Made by a program: the position numbers and the translations under genes. Below the pieces are notes generated by a model. The model was not told the origin of the DNA and did no database searches. It saw nothing but the letters and a program-made list of their open reading frames with translations. Below, piece after piece: positions 19,436 to 29,743 of a stretch of 64,000 nt of DNA (its first letter is position 1; every line of letters begins with the position of its first letter). The stretch lies in NCBI GenBank assembly GCA_910575775.1, contig CAJTEY010000002.1, positions 186,001-250,000 of the forward strand. Direction: 5' to 3'. The stretch is from Lachnospiraceae bacterium (lineage in GTDB: Bacteria; Bacillota; Clostridia; Lachnospirales; Lachnospiraceae).

Positions 19436-19451
19436 TCACTCGTATTTAATA

Positions 19452-20318
19452 TTAGCTGATCGCATTCGCACCTGCGATAATTTCTGTTAATTCCTGCGTA
19501 ATAGATCCCTGACGCGCTCTGTTATACATCAGTGATAAGTGATCTATCATTTCCTCAGCATTGCTCGTTGCGGAATCCATAGCCTGCATTCTCGCACCGT
19601 TTTCGCTTGCAACCGCTTCTACCAGGCCGCCGTAAATCAGGCTGGTCACATATTTCGGAATAATCATGTCCAGCGCCTCGTCGTCCTCCGGCTCAAAGTT
19701 CATCATCGCCTTGCTTCCCGTCTCCTGCTTTTCCTCCGAAGCGTTCTGCGCCGGCTCCACGGGAAGAAGCTTGAGAAGCTTCGGCTCATGAACTACCGTA
19801 TTCTTAAATCCCGTATAGGCGAGATAAATCTCCCCGATCTCCCCGGCTGCGAAGGAGGCAAGCAGCCTCTGGCTCAGGGCCATCGCATCCACATAGGACG
19901 GCTCCTCGATAATCTCGGAATTTTCTTCCACAATTTCATAGCCGTTACGGTTCAAGGCATCTCTGCCCTTCTTGCCGATTGCGTAGATCCGCAGATCTTC
20001 CTTCTTAAAATCGCCCTTCGTGATCAGTTTCACAATATTGGAATTGTAACCGCCCGCAAGACCCCTGTTGGAGGTGATCACGATCACGGCCTTCTTCTGC
20101 GATTCCCCGGCCGTCAGGTAGGGATGGTTTAAGCCGCCGGTTTTTGCCAGCATGGAAGTCACCGTCTCATACATACAGTTAAAATATGCCTTCGACTGTT
20201 CTGCACGCTGTTTCGCCCTCTGCAGTTTAACGGTAGAAACGAGTTTCATAGCCTTGGTAATCTGCTGCGTACTCTGAATACTGCCTTTACGCCTTTTTAT
20301 GTCTCTCATTGAGGCCAT
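19452..20318 (-). CDS. atpG: F-type ATP synthase gamma subunit
   Basis: Central-stalk rotor subunit, 288 aa. The N-terminal helix MASMRDIKRRKGSIQSTQQITKAM and the C-terminal helix ending in the RQGSITQELTEIIAGANA type sequence are characteristic. The segment VITSNRGLAGGYNSN is the usual Rossmann-like centre. AGGAGGG precedes the start. The 120-bp gap to atpA carries two hairpins. Confidence 0.97.
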   Translation of the reverse strand: MASMRDIKRRKGSIQSTQQITKAMKLVSTVKLQRAKQRAEQSKAYFNCMYETVTSMLAKTGGLNHPYLTAGESQKKAVIVITSNRGLAGGYNSNIVKLITKGDFKKEDLRIYAIGKKGRDALNRNGYEIVEENSEIIEEPSYVDAMALSQRLLASFAAGEIGEIYLAYTGFKNTVVHEPKLLKLLPVEPAQNASEEKQETGSKAMMNFEPEDDEALDMIIPKYVTSLIYGGLVEAVASENGARMQAMDSATSNAEEMIDHLSLMYNRARQGSITQELTEIIAGANAIS

Positions 20319-20351
20319 AGCGTTACCCTCCTAATCAATTCTCACCGCTGC

Positions 20352-21950
<1,599 letters not shown>

Positions 21951-21976
21951 TCATACGCACCTTTCTTTATTATTTT

Positions 21977-22522
21977 CTAGATCTGTACTTTCAGCAGATC
22001 CTTCTGCAGCTCATTCAGTTTCGTCCTGATGCTGCTGTCAACAACTCTGTCGCCGATTTGGATAACCATACCCCCGATCAGGGAGGCATCCACACCGTAA
22101 CTGATCTCCATAGACTTATACTGTGTGGTGTCGAGCAGTTTTTTCTCAACTTCCCTGCACTGGTCATCTCTAAGCGGAACGGCCGTTGTCACCGTGGCGA
22201 TGCCTATTCCCTTATACGCCTTAACCTTAGCGACAAAATATTTCAGGATCTCGTCGATCTCCCTGTAACGGTCTTTTGAGATAATGATAGTGAGAAACCC
22301 GAGCAGCTCCTCGGATATCCTTCCCTCAAATACGCTTTTGGCAACCCCGATTTTCTCCTCCTTGATAATTTTCGGATGATTCATCAGTCTGCCAAAATCT
22401 GTATTCTCCGCAAGGATTTTCTGAAGCTGTTCCATTTCTTCCAACAGGACGTCTATCTTACCTTCTTCCACCGCCAGTTCGAACAACGCGTCACCGTATG
22501 TCTTTGAAATCAGCTTAGCCAT
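21977..22522 (-). CDS. atpH: F-type ATP synthase delta subunit
   Basis: Peripheral-stalk protein that joins F1 to subunit b. The 181-aa protein has the OSCP fold segments MAKLISKTYGDALFELAVEE and LLGFLTIIISKDRYREIDEI, and the C-terminal GGMVIQIGDRVVDSSIRTKL motif. Its start overlaps the end of atpF by 13 bp, implying coupled translation. Confidence 0.96.
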   Translation of the reverse strand: MAKLISKTYGDALFELAVEEGKIDVLLEEMEQLQKILAENTDFGRLMNHPKIIKEEKIGVAKSVFEGRISEELLGFLTIIISKDRYREIDEILKYFVAKVKAYKGIGIATVTTAVPLRDDQCREVEKKLLDTTQYKSMEISYGVDASLIGGMVIQIGDRVVDSSIRTKLNELQKDLLKVQI

Positions 22523-23070
22523 GTGCTCTCACCTATTTCCTTAAGCGTCTCTTCCACCAGACTGTCCTGTACAGTGGTGTCAATCGCCGCATTCACAACC
22601 TTGGCGGCCATCATGGATGCAAGCACTACCATCTCGCGCTTCACCTCGTCAACAGCCTTCTTCTTCTCAAGCTCCGCTTCCACGCCGGCTCTCTCGAGAA
22701 TCCTGGCTGCCTCCTCCTTAGCATCCGCCACGATCTTATTTTCATTCGCCAGAGCTTTCTTGCGCGCCTCCGCAAGAATCTCTTCAGCCTCTTTGTCTAT
22801 CTCTTTCAGCTTCGTCTCGTACTCTTCCTTCAGCGCCTTGGCATTTTCCATGTCGGACGCAGCCGTATCCAGCTCGCTTTTGATGCGCTCCTGCCGCTTT
22901 TCCATCATATCCCGGACGGGATTGAACAGAAAATGGGAAGCGATCAGAAAGAGCGAGAACACAGCTATAATCATCAACACGGAATCCGCGATCAACTGTA
23001 AGTCAAGGTCAAACAACCTCGGTGCCATCTCAGCGGACGCCAGCGCCAAACCCGCAACTGTCGTACTCAA
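22510..23070 (-). CDS. atpF: F-type ATP synthase b subunit
   Basis: Membrane-anchored peripheral-stalk subunit, 186 aa. It has one membrane helix at about residues 28-48 (LIADSVLMIIAVFSLFLIASHFLF), the FNPVRDMMEKRQERI segment and a long charged coiled coil rich in Ala/Glu/Lys. The start is TTG at 23070 because AAAGGAGG lies eight bases before it; the next ATG (Met15) has no such site. Confidence 0.94.
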   Translation of the reverse strand: MSTTVAGLALASAEMAPRLFDLDLQLIADSVLMIIAVFSLFLIASHFLFNPVRDMMEKRQERIKSELDTAASDMENAKALKEEYETKLKEIDKEAEEILAEARKKALANENKIVADAKEEAARILERAGVEAELEKKKAVDEVKREMVVLASMMAAKVVNAAIDTTVQDSLVEETLKEIGESTWLS

Positions 23071-23157
23071 GCGTTACCCCTCCTTTCCTATGCCTCACAT
23101 CCCTCACAAGTCTGCACGCTTGCCGTGCTGTCTGTGAAGATGTCTAAACTTCGCCAT

Positions 23158-23199
23158 ACATCAGGCTCGCCGTAAATTGGTTCCGAAACGGCCTGATGT
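23158..23199 (-). other. Hairpin in the atpE-atpF gap
   Basis: The 151-bp gap holds a 9-bp perfect stem ACATCAGGC/GCCTGATGT enclosing a second CCGT/ACGG pairing, plus a smaller GCACG/CGTGC hairpin at about 23115-23129. Subunit c is needed in many copies, so a stabilising or partly terminating hairpin right after atpE is plausible; no T-run follows it. Confidence 0.45.
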
Positions 23200-23221
23200 C
23201 CGTAACCAAAGGTATTTGTCA

Positions 23222-23521
<300 letters not shown>

Positions 23522-24241
23522 TTACTCTGTCGTACATGCGTCCGTGATGTACGTCATGGTCAGCATACAGAACACATACGTCTGGATCGCTCCCGAAAAC
23601 AGATCGAAATACACATGAAGCGCCGCTGGCCAGATGATTGCGATCTTCGACAGGAGCGCATACACCAGAGCCATCATTACAGTGCCTGACAGAACGTTCG
23701 CGAACAAACGCAATGACAAAGAGATCGGCACCGCCACATCACCAATCACATTGATTGGCGCCCAGATCGGCCACGGATCACATAATCCCGAGAGCACGCC
23801 CTTCACTTTCTGATACCTGAACTTGTTGAAGTGGATCAGCACAAACGTCATAACGCCCATAGGCAGTGTGACGCCGTAGTCCGCCGTCGGCGGTCTGAGC
23901 CCGAACAGTCCCGAAATATTGCTCAGCAGGATAAAAATGAATATCGTGCTGATGTAGTTGCGGAATTGCGGACTGAATTTCCCCATAACGCCGCCAACCA
24001 TCTTGTCAAGCATTTCCACTACCAGCTCAACAATGTTCTGGAATGTCCCCGGAACTTCCGAGGCGTGCTTAACAACGCGGTTCGCCGCAATGCAGAACCC
24101 TATGATTACCAGCATGACGATCAGCACGCACACATGGGTGGTGGTGATCCACACGGTCTGCCCAAAAAGCTCGTAGGAAAAAACGCCGTGAATCATAAAG
24201 TCAATATCCGCACCGCCGGACAACATAATTCCCTGTCCCAT
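23522..24241 (-). CDS. atpB: F-type ATP synthase a subunit
   Basis: Membrane stator that provides the ion half-channels, 239 aa from ATG 24241 (AAGGAGGTGAG upstream). It has about five to six membrane helices. The essential arginine is in ISLSLRLFANVLSG. The C-terminal helix contains LFSGAIQTYVFCMLTMTYI. The frame is open for 76 more codons upstream, but these cover the intergenic hairpin and are not protein-like. Confidence 0.96.
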   Translation of the reverse strand: MGQGIMLSGGADIDFMIHGVFSYELFGQTVWITTTHVCVLIVMLVIIGFCIAANRVVKHASEVPGTFQNIVELVVEMLDKMVGGVMGKFSPQFRNYISTIFIFILLSNISGLFGLRPPTADYGVTLPMGVMTFVLIHFNKFRYQKVKGVLSGLCDPWPIWAPINVIGDVAVPISLSLRLFANVLSGTVMMALVYALLSKIAIIWPAALHVYFDLFSGAIQTYVFCMLTMTYITDACTTE

Positions 24242-24284
24242 CCTCTCACCTCCTTCTACACATAATTGTATGTAAAGTTTTAAC

Positions 24285-24309
24285 CGGGTAGGAAAATTTT
24301 TCCTGCCCG
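24285..24309. other. Hairpin between atpI and atpB
   Basis: Near-perfect inverted repeat CGGGTAGGAAAA with TTTTCCTGCCCG in the 122-bp gap. No T-run follows on the minus strand, so it is probably not a terminator; it may affect mRNA processing. Confidence 0.4.
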
Positions 24310-24363
24310 CTGCGCGGCCCGCACACTGCGCCAACAACAGACGCCCCATGCAGGCCTGTGCCT

Positions 24364-24777
24364 TTATAAAGCAGTACCGTCCGAGATTTCCTGTTCTTTC
24401 TTTCCCGCCCGCAGCCTGTGAATCAATGGATTCAGGTAAGCGGATGCTTTCATGCCCATATAGCCGCAAAAAGCAAGAATCGGATTGGCCAGATTTGTGT
24501 ACATCAGCACACCCAGCACAATCACCAGAACCACATAGCGTATGATATTTTGCGCGCCCAGACTCTTTACGGCTTCCTTCTCCGGCAGGTCAAGCCCCCG
24601 ATCCAGAGACCACCACATATGAAAGGCTCCCGCAGCGGCTAAAAACACGCCGATCCAGAGTCCTATGCTGTAGGAGGGGTTTCCGGAAAATACCAGAAGC
24701 GCTATCTCAAAGACAACACCGTATGCCAGAATGCCCAGCCAGAGCTCAAGCAGCGTTGGATCAATCTTTCTCTTCAT
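24364..24777 (-). CDS. atpI: ATP synthase operon subunit I-like membrane protein
   Basis: A 137-aa protein with four predicted membrane segments and a short basic tail, placed second in the ATP synthase operon, where atpI homologues are found. AtpI-type proteins aid c-ring assembly in some bacteria. The sequence is divergent, so the family is inferred mainly from position and topology. Its start overlaps the 3' end of the upstream atpZ-like gene by 17 bp. Confidence 0.75.
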   Translation of the reverse strand: MKRKIDPTLLELWLGILAYGVVFEIALLVFSGNPSYSIGLWIGVFLAAAGAFHMWWSLDRGLDLPEKEAVKSLGAQNIIRYVVLVIVLGVLMYTNLANPILAFCGYMGMKASAYLNPLIHRLRAGKKEQEISDGTAL

Positions 24778-25039
24778 TTTCTTCCATCTCTTTTTTTATC
24801 TGCGTGCTGCGCCTGCGCGTCCTCGCAGGCGTCTCATAAATCTTTCTTGCGAAACGGAACACATTGGTAAATCCTGCCAGCGCGCCCACGAAAAAAAGCG
24901 CCACCATCCAGACATTGGTCCCAAGCTTTCTGTCAAGATACATCCCTACGAAGGAACAGAGAAAGATGGGAACAAGCATGTTGACGCCAAACTGTGTGAT
25001 CATCATTAACGCCTGATAGACAGTTTTATGATACTTCAA
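24761..25039 (-). CDS. AtpZ/AtpI-family small membrane protein, first gene of the ATP synthase operon
   Basis: A 92-aa protein with two membrane helices (QALMMITQFGVNMLVPIFLCSFVGMYLD and VWMVALFFVGALAGF) and a basic/acidic tail, typical of the AtpZ/AtpI family placed first in F-ATPase operons. The start is taken as TTG 25039, which has AAGGCGG just upstream. An upstream TTG at 25084 lies at the predicted transcription start and cannot be used. The family role proposed elsewhere is in ATPase assembly or Mg/Ca supply. Confidence 0.8.
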   Translation of the reverse strand: MKYHKTVYQALMMITQFGVNMLVPIFLCSFVGMYLDRKLGTNVWMVALFFVGALAGFTNVFRFARKIYETPARTRRRSTQIKKEMEENEEKD

Positions 25040-25088
25040 AGTACCGCCTTCCCACCCCACAGAATTTTCCCTAAAACCCAACAATCAA

Positions 25089-25117
25089 ATTATACTCATT
25101 TTTGGTACTTATGTCCA
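25089..25117 (-). promoter_or_regulatory. Promoter of the ATP synthase operon
   Basis: TGGACA (25112-25117) and TATAAT (25089-25094) are separated by 17 bp on the minus strand. The transcription start is predicted near 25082, about 43 bp before the chosen TTG start of the first gene. Confidence 0.78.
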
Positions 25118-25227
25118 GTGAAATATTGACATTTATCCCCCGGCGGTGTACGTTTAATATCAAAGCAGGCAAGCCCGCTTGCGGGATTCGCTTCGTGAAC
25201 CCAAAAACAAGACGGAGGGACAACGAC

Positions 25228-25704
25228 ATGGCTAATCCGATTCTTTACCGCAAGAGACTGATTCCCGAAGAATGCGTCCTGTTGAAAGACGACAGGCTTC
25301 TTTACCGTGACGAGGAAATCATCGTGACTGCCTGGAATACGCTGAAACCCCGTAAAGACCTGCATCACGGCCTCTCCTGCTACTATCTGGGTGAGGGCAT
25401 AAAAGTGAGCCGTTTCTATGACGAAAACGACTCTCTTCTGTATTGGTACTGTGATATTGTAGACTATGATTATTATGAGGAAACAGACACATACATCATC
25501 ACCGATCTTCTGGCGGACGTCATCATCTATCCCGACGGCTTCGTGAAGGTGGTGGATATCGGCGAGCTGGCTGATGCCAGGGAGGCCGGCCTGTTAAACG
25601 ATGCCATGCTTAAAAAGGCTCTTCTGACACTCAACCGCCTGCTGCAGGTGATTTATGACGGCGGTTTTGAGAAGCTGCAGGCGCCGCTGGAAAAGTACGG
25701 GTGA
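25228..25704 (+). CDS. DUF402-family protein
   Basis: A 158-aa soluble protein of the DUF402 family. The stretch WYCDIVDYDYYEETDTYIITDLLADVIIYPDG is the conserved core with clustered acidic residues, as in metal-dependent nucleotide phosphatases of this family (NtdP-like). ATG 25228 is the start (GGAGG nine bases before); the longer frame begins inside the divergent promoter region. A TTGACA at 25126-25131 could be part of its promoter, but the -10 is unclear. It is followed by the dispersed repeat pair. Confidence 0.85.
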   Translation: MANPILYRKRLIPEECVLLKDDRLLYRDEEIIVTAWNTLKPRKDLHHGLSCYYLGEGIKVSRFYDENDSLLYWYCDIVDYDYYEETDTYIITDLLADVIIYPDGFVKVVDIGELADAREAGLLNDAMLKKALLTLNRLLQVIYDGGFEKLQAPLEKYG

Positions 25705-25720
25705 TTCGACGCTTTACCCC

Positions 25721-25836
25721 GCCGTGCCGATTCGCAAAATCGCCGCAAAGCGGCGATTTTGGCTCATCTCGGGCTTTCTCCCTATAGATTCCCGTCATCT
25801 CAGCCATCCGAAAGAAAGCTTTCTTCTGGCTAATTC
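25721..25836. repeat. Dispersed palindromic element, copy 1
   Basis: Starts with GCCGTGC and contains an 11-bp stem AAAATCGCCGC/GCGGCGATTTT, the core GGGCTTTCTCCCTATA (25771-25786) and the palindrome GAAAGAAAGCTTTCTTC. It is arranged in tandem with copy 2 and shares its order of parts. No coding potential is seen on either strand. Confidence 0.7.
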
Positions 25837-25971
25837 GCCGTGCTGATTCGCAAAACCGCCGCTTCGCGGCTTCCTTTTGCTCATCCCGGGCTTTCGCCCT
25901 ATAAAAGCAGGACGAAACATCCTTCAGAAAGCGAGCTTTCTTCCGGCTGATTCGTCCTGCTTTTGCACGGC
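25837..25971. repeat. Dispersed palindromic element, copy 2
   Basis: Bounded by GCCGTGC (25837-25843) and the inverted GCACGGC (25965-25971). It contains CGCCGCTTCGCGG, the core GGGCTTTCGCCCTATA (25888-25903) and an outer 14-bp inverted pair AAAAGCAGGACGAA/TTCGTCCTGCTTTT. It ends 7 bp from the stop codon of the SleB-like gene. Further copies are at about 50018-50146 and 59614-59736. Confidence 0.72.
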
Positions 25972-25978
25972 TCAATGC

Positions 25979-27178
25979 TTAGTAGAAAATATGCCCGCCG
26001 ATGGTGTATTTGGGGGTGATGCCGTCTACGGGGGTTCGGAAGTAGACACAGCTGCCTACGTTGGTGGTGCCGGCCATGACTTCGTCTGCGGCGCTGTAGC
26101 AGTTTGACGTGGCTCTGCCCTCCGCGAGGGCGAGTGCGAGGCGTCCGCTAGCCACCGGGGAAAACTGGCCCGACTGGTAAATCACCCCGGTTACCGTATC
26201 CGGGTATACGGAGCTCAGCACACGGTTGATTACCACCGAACCAACGGCCACCTGTCCGCTGTAGGATTCTCCTCCCGCCTCACAGTAAATCAGATTCGCC
26301 AGAAGGTATCTGTCCCCTTCGGCAAAACTCACTTCGGAAATGTCACGCCAACTAGACTGGGCAGCCAGCTCTGCCATACGGATTTCTTCCGCCAGCTTTG
26401 CCCGGAGGGCCGAAAGGTTTTCCTCCTGCTCCTTAATCTGCTGCTCGTAGGCGAGCGCCGCTGCCTCCGCCTCGGAAATCTGGTTCGCCGTGGCGTTCAG
26501 ACTGCTGGATGTCTGGCTGACAAGCCCGGAAACGCGTCCCTGCTCCGCCACAACCTGTACTTTGTAATCTGCCAGCTCGGCCCGGTTCTCCTCCTGTTCC
26601 TTTTTCGCCTGCTCCAGCTCCAGCTGCTTCTGCTCCATAGCCGCCTGCGCCGCTTTGTATTCGTCCAGAACCTTTCCCTGATAGGCGGAAAGCTGTTCGA
26701 TATATTCGTTTTTATTCAGGAAATCCGACAGACTTCCCGAGGAAAAAAACAGTTCCATATAGAGATTGCTGCTACGCTCGTAGGCAAACTGGATCTGCTT
26801 TTTCATGGTGGCATACTGTTCTTCTTTTAATGCAATCGCCTCGGCCAGCTCCTCCTCCACCTGGGCAATCTGCTTCTCCAGATCGTCAATCTCCGCTTCC
26901 TTTTCCGTAATCTGCTCTTCCAGCTCGTTCAGATTATTGCTCACCTGAGTAAGCTCTGTGTTCAGCGTAGAAAGCGTGCCCTGCAAGGAGCTGTGCTGTT
27001 CATTCAGCCCCTTTAAGTTTTCCTCCGTCTCATCCAGCTTTTCTTCCGTCTCTTCCCGTTGCTGCTCCGCTTCCTTGATCTTCTGCCTGGTCTCCTCCGT
27101 CGCCTGTACGGAGAGCGGCATCATGCCACAGAGCAGAGCAAGCGCCAGACTGGCAGCCGCTCTTCGTCTTATTTCCAT
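25979..27178 (-). CDS. SleB-family cell wall hydrolase with N-terminal coiled coil
   Basis: About 399 aa, exported. A signal peptide (RRRAAASLALALLCGMMPLSVQA) is followed by a long coiled coil (about residues 25-300) like that of PcsB/CwlO proteins, then a C-terminal Hydrolase_2 (SleB/CwlJ) domain of about 110 residues starting at LIYCEAGGESYSGQVAVGSVVINR with the catalytic Glu. SleB enzymes are lytic transglycosylases that act on spore cortex or cell wall; the coiled coil suggests control by a membrane partner. ATG 27178 or ATG 27190 could be the start: AGAAAGG lies 13 and 1 bases before them. Confidence 0.86.
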   Translation of the reverse strand: MEIRRRAAASLALALLCGMMPLSVQATEETRQKIKEAEQQREETEEKLDETEENLKGLNEQHSSLQGTLSTLNTELTQVSNNLNELEEQITEKEAEIDDLEKQIAQVEEELAEAIALKEEQYATMKKQIQFAYERSSNLYMELFFSSGSLSDFLNKNEYIEQLSAYQGKVLDEYKAAQAAMEQKQLELEQAKKEQEENRAELADYKVQVVAEQGRVSGLVSQTSSSLNATANQISEAEAAALAYEQQIKEQEENLSALRAKLAEEIRMAELAAQSSWRDISEVSFAEGDRYLLANLIYCEAGGESYSGQVAVGSVVINRVLSSVYPDTVTGVIYQSGQFSPVASGRLALALAEGRATSNCYSAADEVMAGTTNVGSCVYFRTPVDGITPKYTIGGHIFY

Positions 27179-27276
27179 AATAACAGCCATGCCTTTCTGC
27201 CCACAGGCATGATGCCCCCGGACACGCCAGTGTGCTGATATGTTCCTTTTATGCAAGCAAAGAACATGTCCACGCA

Positions 27277-27708
27277 CTAACAGTTTTCAATCAGATCCAC
27301 ACGTCTCTGGTGCCTCTCCCCATGGGAAAAGGGTGTGTCCAGAAAAATATCAACGATATCGAGCGCTACCGCCTCCCCGATAATCGCAGCCCCCATAGCA
27401 AGCACGTTGGCGTCATTGTGCTCTCTCGTAAGTCTTGCAGATACCGGGTCGCCGCAGAGGGCACAGCGGATTCCCTTTACCTTATTTGCCGTCATGGAAA
27501 TCCCGATGCCTGTGGTGCAGATCACAATACCTCTGTCGCACTCTCCCGATGCCACCGCTTTCGCCACCGCCGCGCCGAAAATCGGATAATCGCAGGAACT
27601 TTTGTCCGGGCACCCGAAGTCCCTGCACTCCAGTCCCCGCTCCTTCAAATGTGCAATCACCTTCTGTCTCAAATCATATCCGCCGTGGTCACTTCCAATT
27701 GCTATCAT
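27277..27708 (-). CDS. rpiB: Ribose-5-phosphate isomerase B
   Basis: Interconverts ribose 5-phosphate and ribulose 5-phosphate, linking the pentose phosphate pathway to PRPP synthesis (prs at 8.8 kb). The 143-aa protein has IGSDHGGYDL at the N-terminus, the catalytic Cys64 in ICTTGIGIS, and REHNDANVLAMGA. ATG 27708 follows AAGGAAGG; 31 extra upstream codons in the frame are not family-like. The gap to the SleB-like gene is about 100 bp. Confidence 0.95.
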   Translation of the reverse strand: MIAIGSDHGGYDLRQKVIAHLKERGLECRDFGCPDKSSCDYPIFGAAVAKAVASGECDRGIVICTTGIGISMTANKVKGIRCALCGDPVSARLTREHNDANVLAMGAAIIGEAVALDIVDIFLDTPFSHGERHQRRVDLIENC

Positions 27709-27777
27709 ATTTACCTTCCTTTCTGAAGCGCGCGTAGCGGCGCCTCCTGTCCTATTATTTGCACATGCCGTCAGTCT

Positions 27778-27815
27778 GGCATTCTTCCGTGCGAGACGCA
27801 AAACCTCTCCTCACA
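27778..27815. repeat. Second copy of the atpA-atpG intergenic repeat
   Basis: GGCATTCTTCCGTGCGAGAC and the following 18 bases match 20369-20404 at about 30 of 36 aligned positions. It overlaps the stop codon of the sua5/tsaC gene, as the other copy is next to the atpA stop codon. Confidence 0.5.
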
Positions 27816-28860
27816 CATTGATCACTTTATGCCCGGCCGCCTTTAACAGCCGGTTCATCACCGCCTGTGAAACACCCGCTCCCTCAAAGCTCTCCGAGTA
27901 AATAAGATCCACGCCCTCATCGTCAAACTCCCGCAGGATGCGGTACAGCCCTTTCGCCGCCGCAGCTGCGTCCGCTCTTTTCCCGACGCTGCGCGGCACA
28001 TCTGCCTTATACTGGTCAATCGTTTCATCTGTGGCTATAACACCTGTTTTTTTACTGTACAGGCGTCCGTCATCAAGTTTACCGCTGATATATTCCGTCA
28101 CCGCCTCCGCCGGTCCTCTGACAATCACCAGCTCGCCCTGCGGCGCATAATGCCGGTATTTCATGCCTGGCGCCTTCGGGGCCTGTCCACTGTCTGGGCG
28201 AAAAAGCGTCTCGTCCTCCTCCACGTGTCCCAGCTTCTGCCGGAGCATTTCCCGTGTAATAAAGCCGGGTCTTAAGATCACAGGCGGCTCCACCGTCAGA
28301 TCTACAATCGTGGATTCCAGCCCCAGTGTGACATCGCCGCCGTCCAGTATCATCTCTATCCTGCCGTCCAGATCCTGCGCCACATATTCCGCCCTCGTAG
28401 GGCTCGGCCTGCCGGAACGGTTGGCGCTGGGTGCGGCCACATAGCCGCCTGCTGCCCTGATAAACGCCAGAGCCACGTCATCGGACGGCATACGCACCGC
28501 CACCGTTTCAAGTCCTCCCGTCGTCTCCTTTGGTACCAGCACCGATTTCTCCAGAATCATCGTGAGCGGTCCCGGCCAGAATGCCTCCGCCAGCCTCTTC
28601 GCCGCCTCCGGCACACACTTTACAATAGCTTGCAGCGCTTCCATGTCCGCGATATGCACAATCAGCGGATTGTCGGAGGGCCTGCCTTTGGCCTCATAGA
28701 TTTTCCTGGAAGAAGCCGGATTCAGTGCATCTCCCCCCAGCCCGTAAACCGTTTCTGTGGGAAATGCTACCAGACCGCCCGCCTTGATAATCTCCCCGGC
28801 CTCATAAAGCAGATCTTTACTTCTTTCTGCTTCCTCTATTTGAACTACTCTTGTAAGCAT
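27811..28860 (-). CDS. tsaC: Threonylcarbamoyl-AMP synthase (Sua5/TsaC type)
   Basis: Forms L-threonylcarbamoyl-AMP from threonine, bicarbonate and ATP for the t6A modification of ANN-decoding tRNAs. The 349-aa protein has a YrdC domain (FPTETVYGLGGDA, KGRPSDNPLIVHI, AVRMPSDDVA, APSANRSGRPSPT) to about residue 210 and a C-terminal Sua5 domain, so it is the long Sua5 form. It lies 15 bp after cwlD and is probably co-transcribed. Confidence 0.95.
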   Translation of the reverse strand: MLTRVVQIEEAERSKDLLYEAGEIIKAGGLVAFPTETVYGLGGDALNPASSRKIYEAKGRPSDNPLIVHIADMEALQAIVKCVPEAAKRLAEAFWPGPLTMILEKSVLVPKETTGGLETVAVRMPSDDVALAFIRAAGGYVAAPSANRSGRPSPTRAEYVAQDLDGRIEMILDGGDVTLGLESTIVDLTVEPPVILRPGFITREMLRQKLGHVEEDETLFRPDSGQAPKAPGMKYRHYAPQGELVIVRGPAEAVTEYISGKLDDGRLYSKKTGVIATDETIDQYKADVPRSVGKRADAAAAAKGLYRILREFDDEGVDLIYSESFEGAGVSQAVMNRLLKAAGHKVINV

Positions 28861-28875
28861 ATTTCTCTCATTCCC

Positions 28876-29604
28876 TCACTTCTCCGCATTCAAGTACTGC
28901 AGGATGGCCAGATGGATCGCCCATGCCGTCTTCTCCTGATAGGCCTCCGAGGAAAGTTTCTGTGCCTCCTCATAGTTGGAGAGGAAACCGCATTCTATAA
29001 TAATAATAGGAGTTGAAGTCTTTTTCAAAAGGTAATAGCTGCCGTTCGCCTTCGCCTGTCTGGCATTGTCCGGATCGATCTGCTCAGCCAGCACCTGCTG
29101 CATGCGCTCCGCAATCTTCCTGCTCTCCTGGCTTCCCTCATAATAAAAGACTTGTGCGCCATGCACGTATTCCTCGTGATAACTGTTCTGGTGGATGCTG
29201 ACCGTCAGCGCAGGTTTCTTCTCCTCAATCAGTGCCACGCGGTTTTTCATGTCCTGCACTTTTTTATTGGAGACATTCTCATCGTAAAGTCCGGCGTCAG
29301 TCTCTCTTGTGAGCGCCACATCCACGTCTGCCGCCGTGAGAAACAGGGCCAGCTTTTTTGCAATCTGCAGGTTGATATCCTTTTCCAGGCTGCCGTCCAC
29401 GCCCACTTTACCTGGATCAGCTCCGCCGTGCCCGGCGTCAATGACCACACAGGGTTTTTCCTTTCCCGCTTTCTCTGTCAATACCCGCTCCGAGGATGCC
29501 ATACGCGCCCCTCCCCGCAAAGCAAATCCAAAGGCTGCCAAAAGCAGCAGAAGCAACCCCGTTCTGACAATCTTGTCATATTTTCCCGCTTTTTCTTTCT
29601 CCAT
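28876..29604 (-). CDS. cwlD: N-acetylmuramoyl-L-alanine amidase, CwlD-like
   Basis: A 242-aa Amidase_3 enzyme with an N-terminal membrane anchor (about residues 15-30). It shows the zinc-site motifs VVIDAGHGGADPG, a downstream Glu in LEKDINLQ, SIHQNSYHEEYVHGAQVFY and the catalytic Glu in IIIECGFLSN. CwlD removes peptide side chains when muramic lactam is formed in the spore cortex, which is needed for germination. Size and anchor fit CwlD; a vegetative amidase role cannot be excluded. Confidence 0.88.
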   Translation of the reverse strand: MEKEKAGKYDKIVRTGLLLLLLAAFGFALRGGARMASSERVLTEKAGKEKPCVVIDAGHGGADPGKVGVDGSLEKDINLQIAKKLALFLTAADVDVALTRETDAGLYDENVSNKKVQDMKNRVALIEEKKPALTVSIHQNSYHEEYVHGAQVFYYEGSQESRKIAERMQQVLAEQIDPDNARQAKANGSYYLLKKTSTPIIIIECGFLSNYEEAQKLSSEAYQEKTAWAIHLAILQYLNAEK

Positions 29605-29743
29605 TTTTCACCTGGCCAAAATCCGCTTTCCGCCATCAGGCACAGTGCGGATCCGGCTCTGTCGATACGCGTCTTAGTGAATGTATATGAAGAAAGCATA
29701 CAGAAGATAACCCTTCCGTACAGGATTTTACCATGCTGCATCG

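Noticed and set aside
25721-25971. CRISPR-like array
   Set aside because: Only two tandem units of over 110 bp with internal palindromes and no short regular spacers; it fits a REP/MITE-like element.
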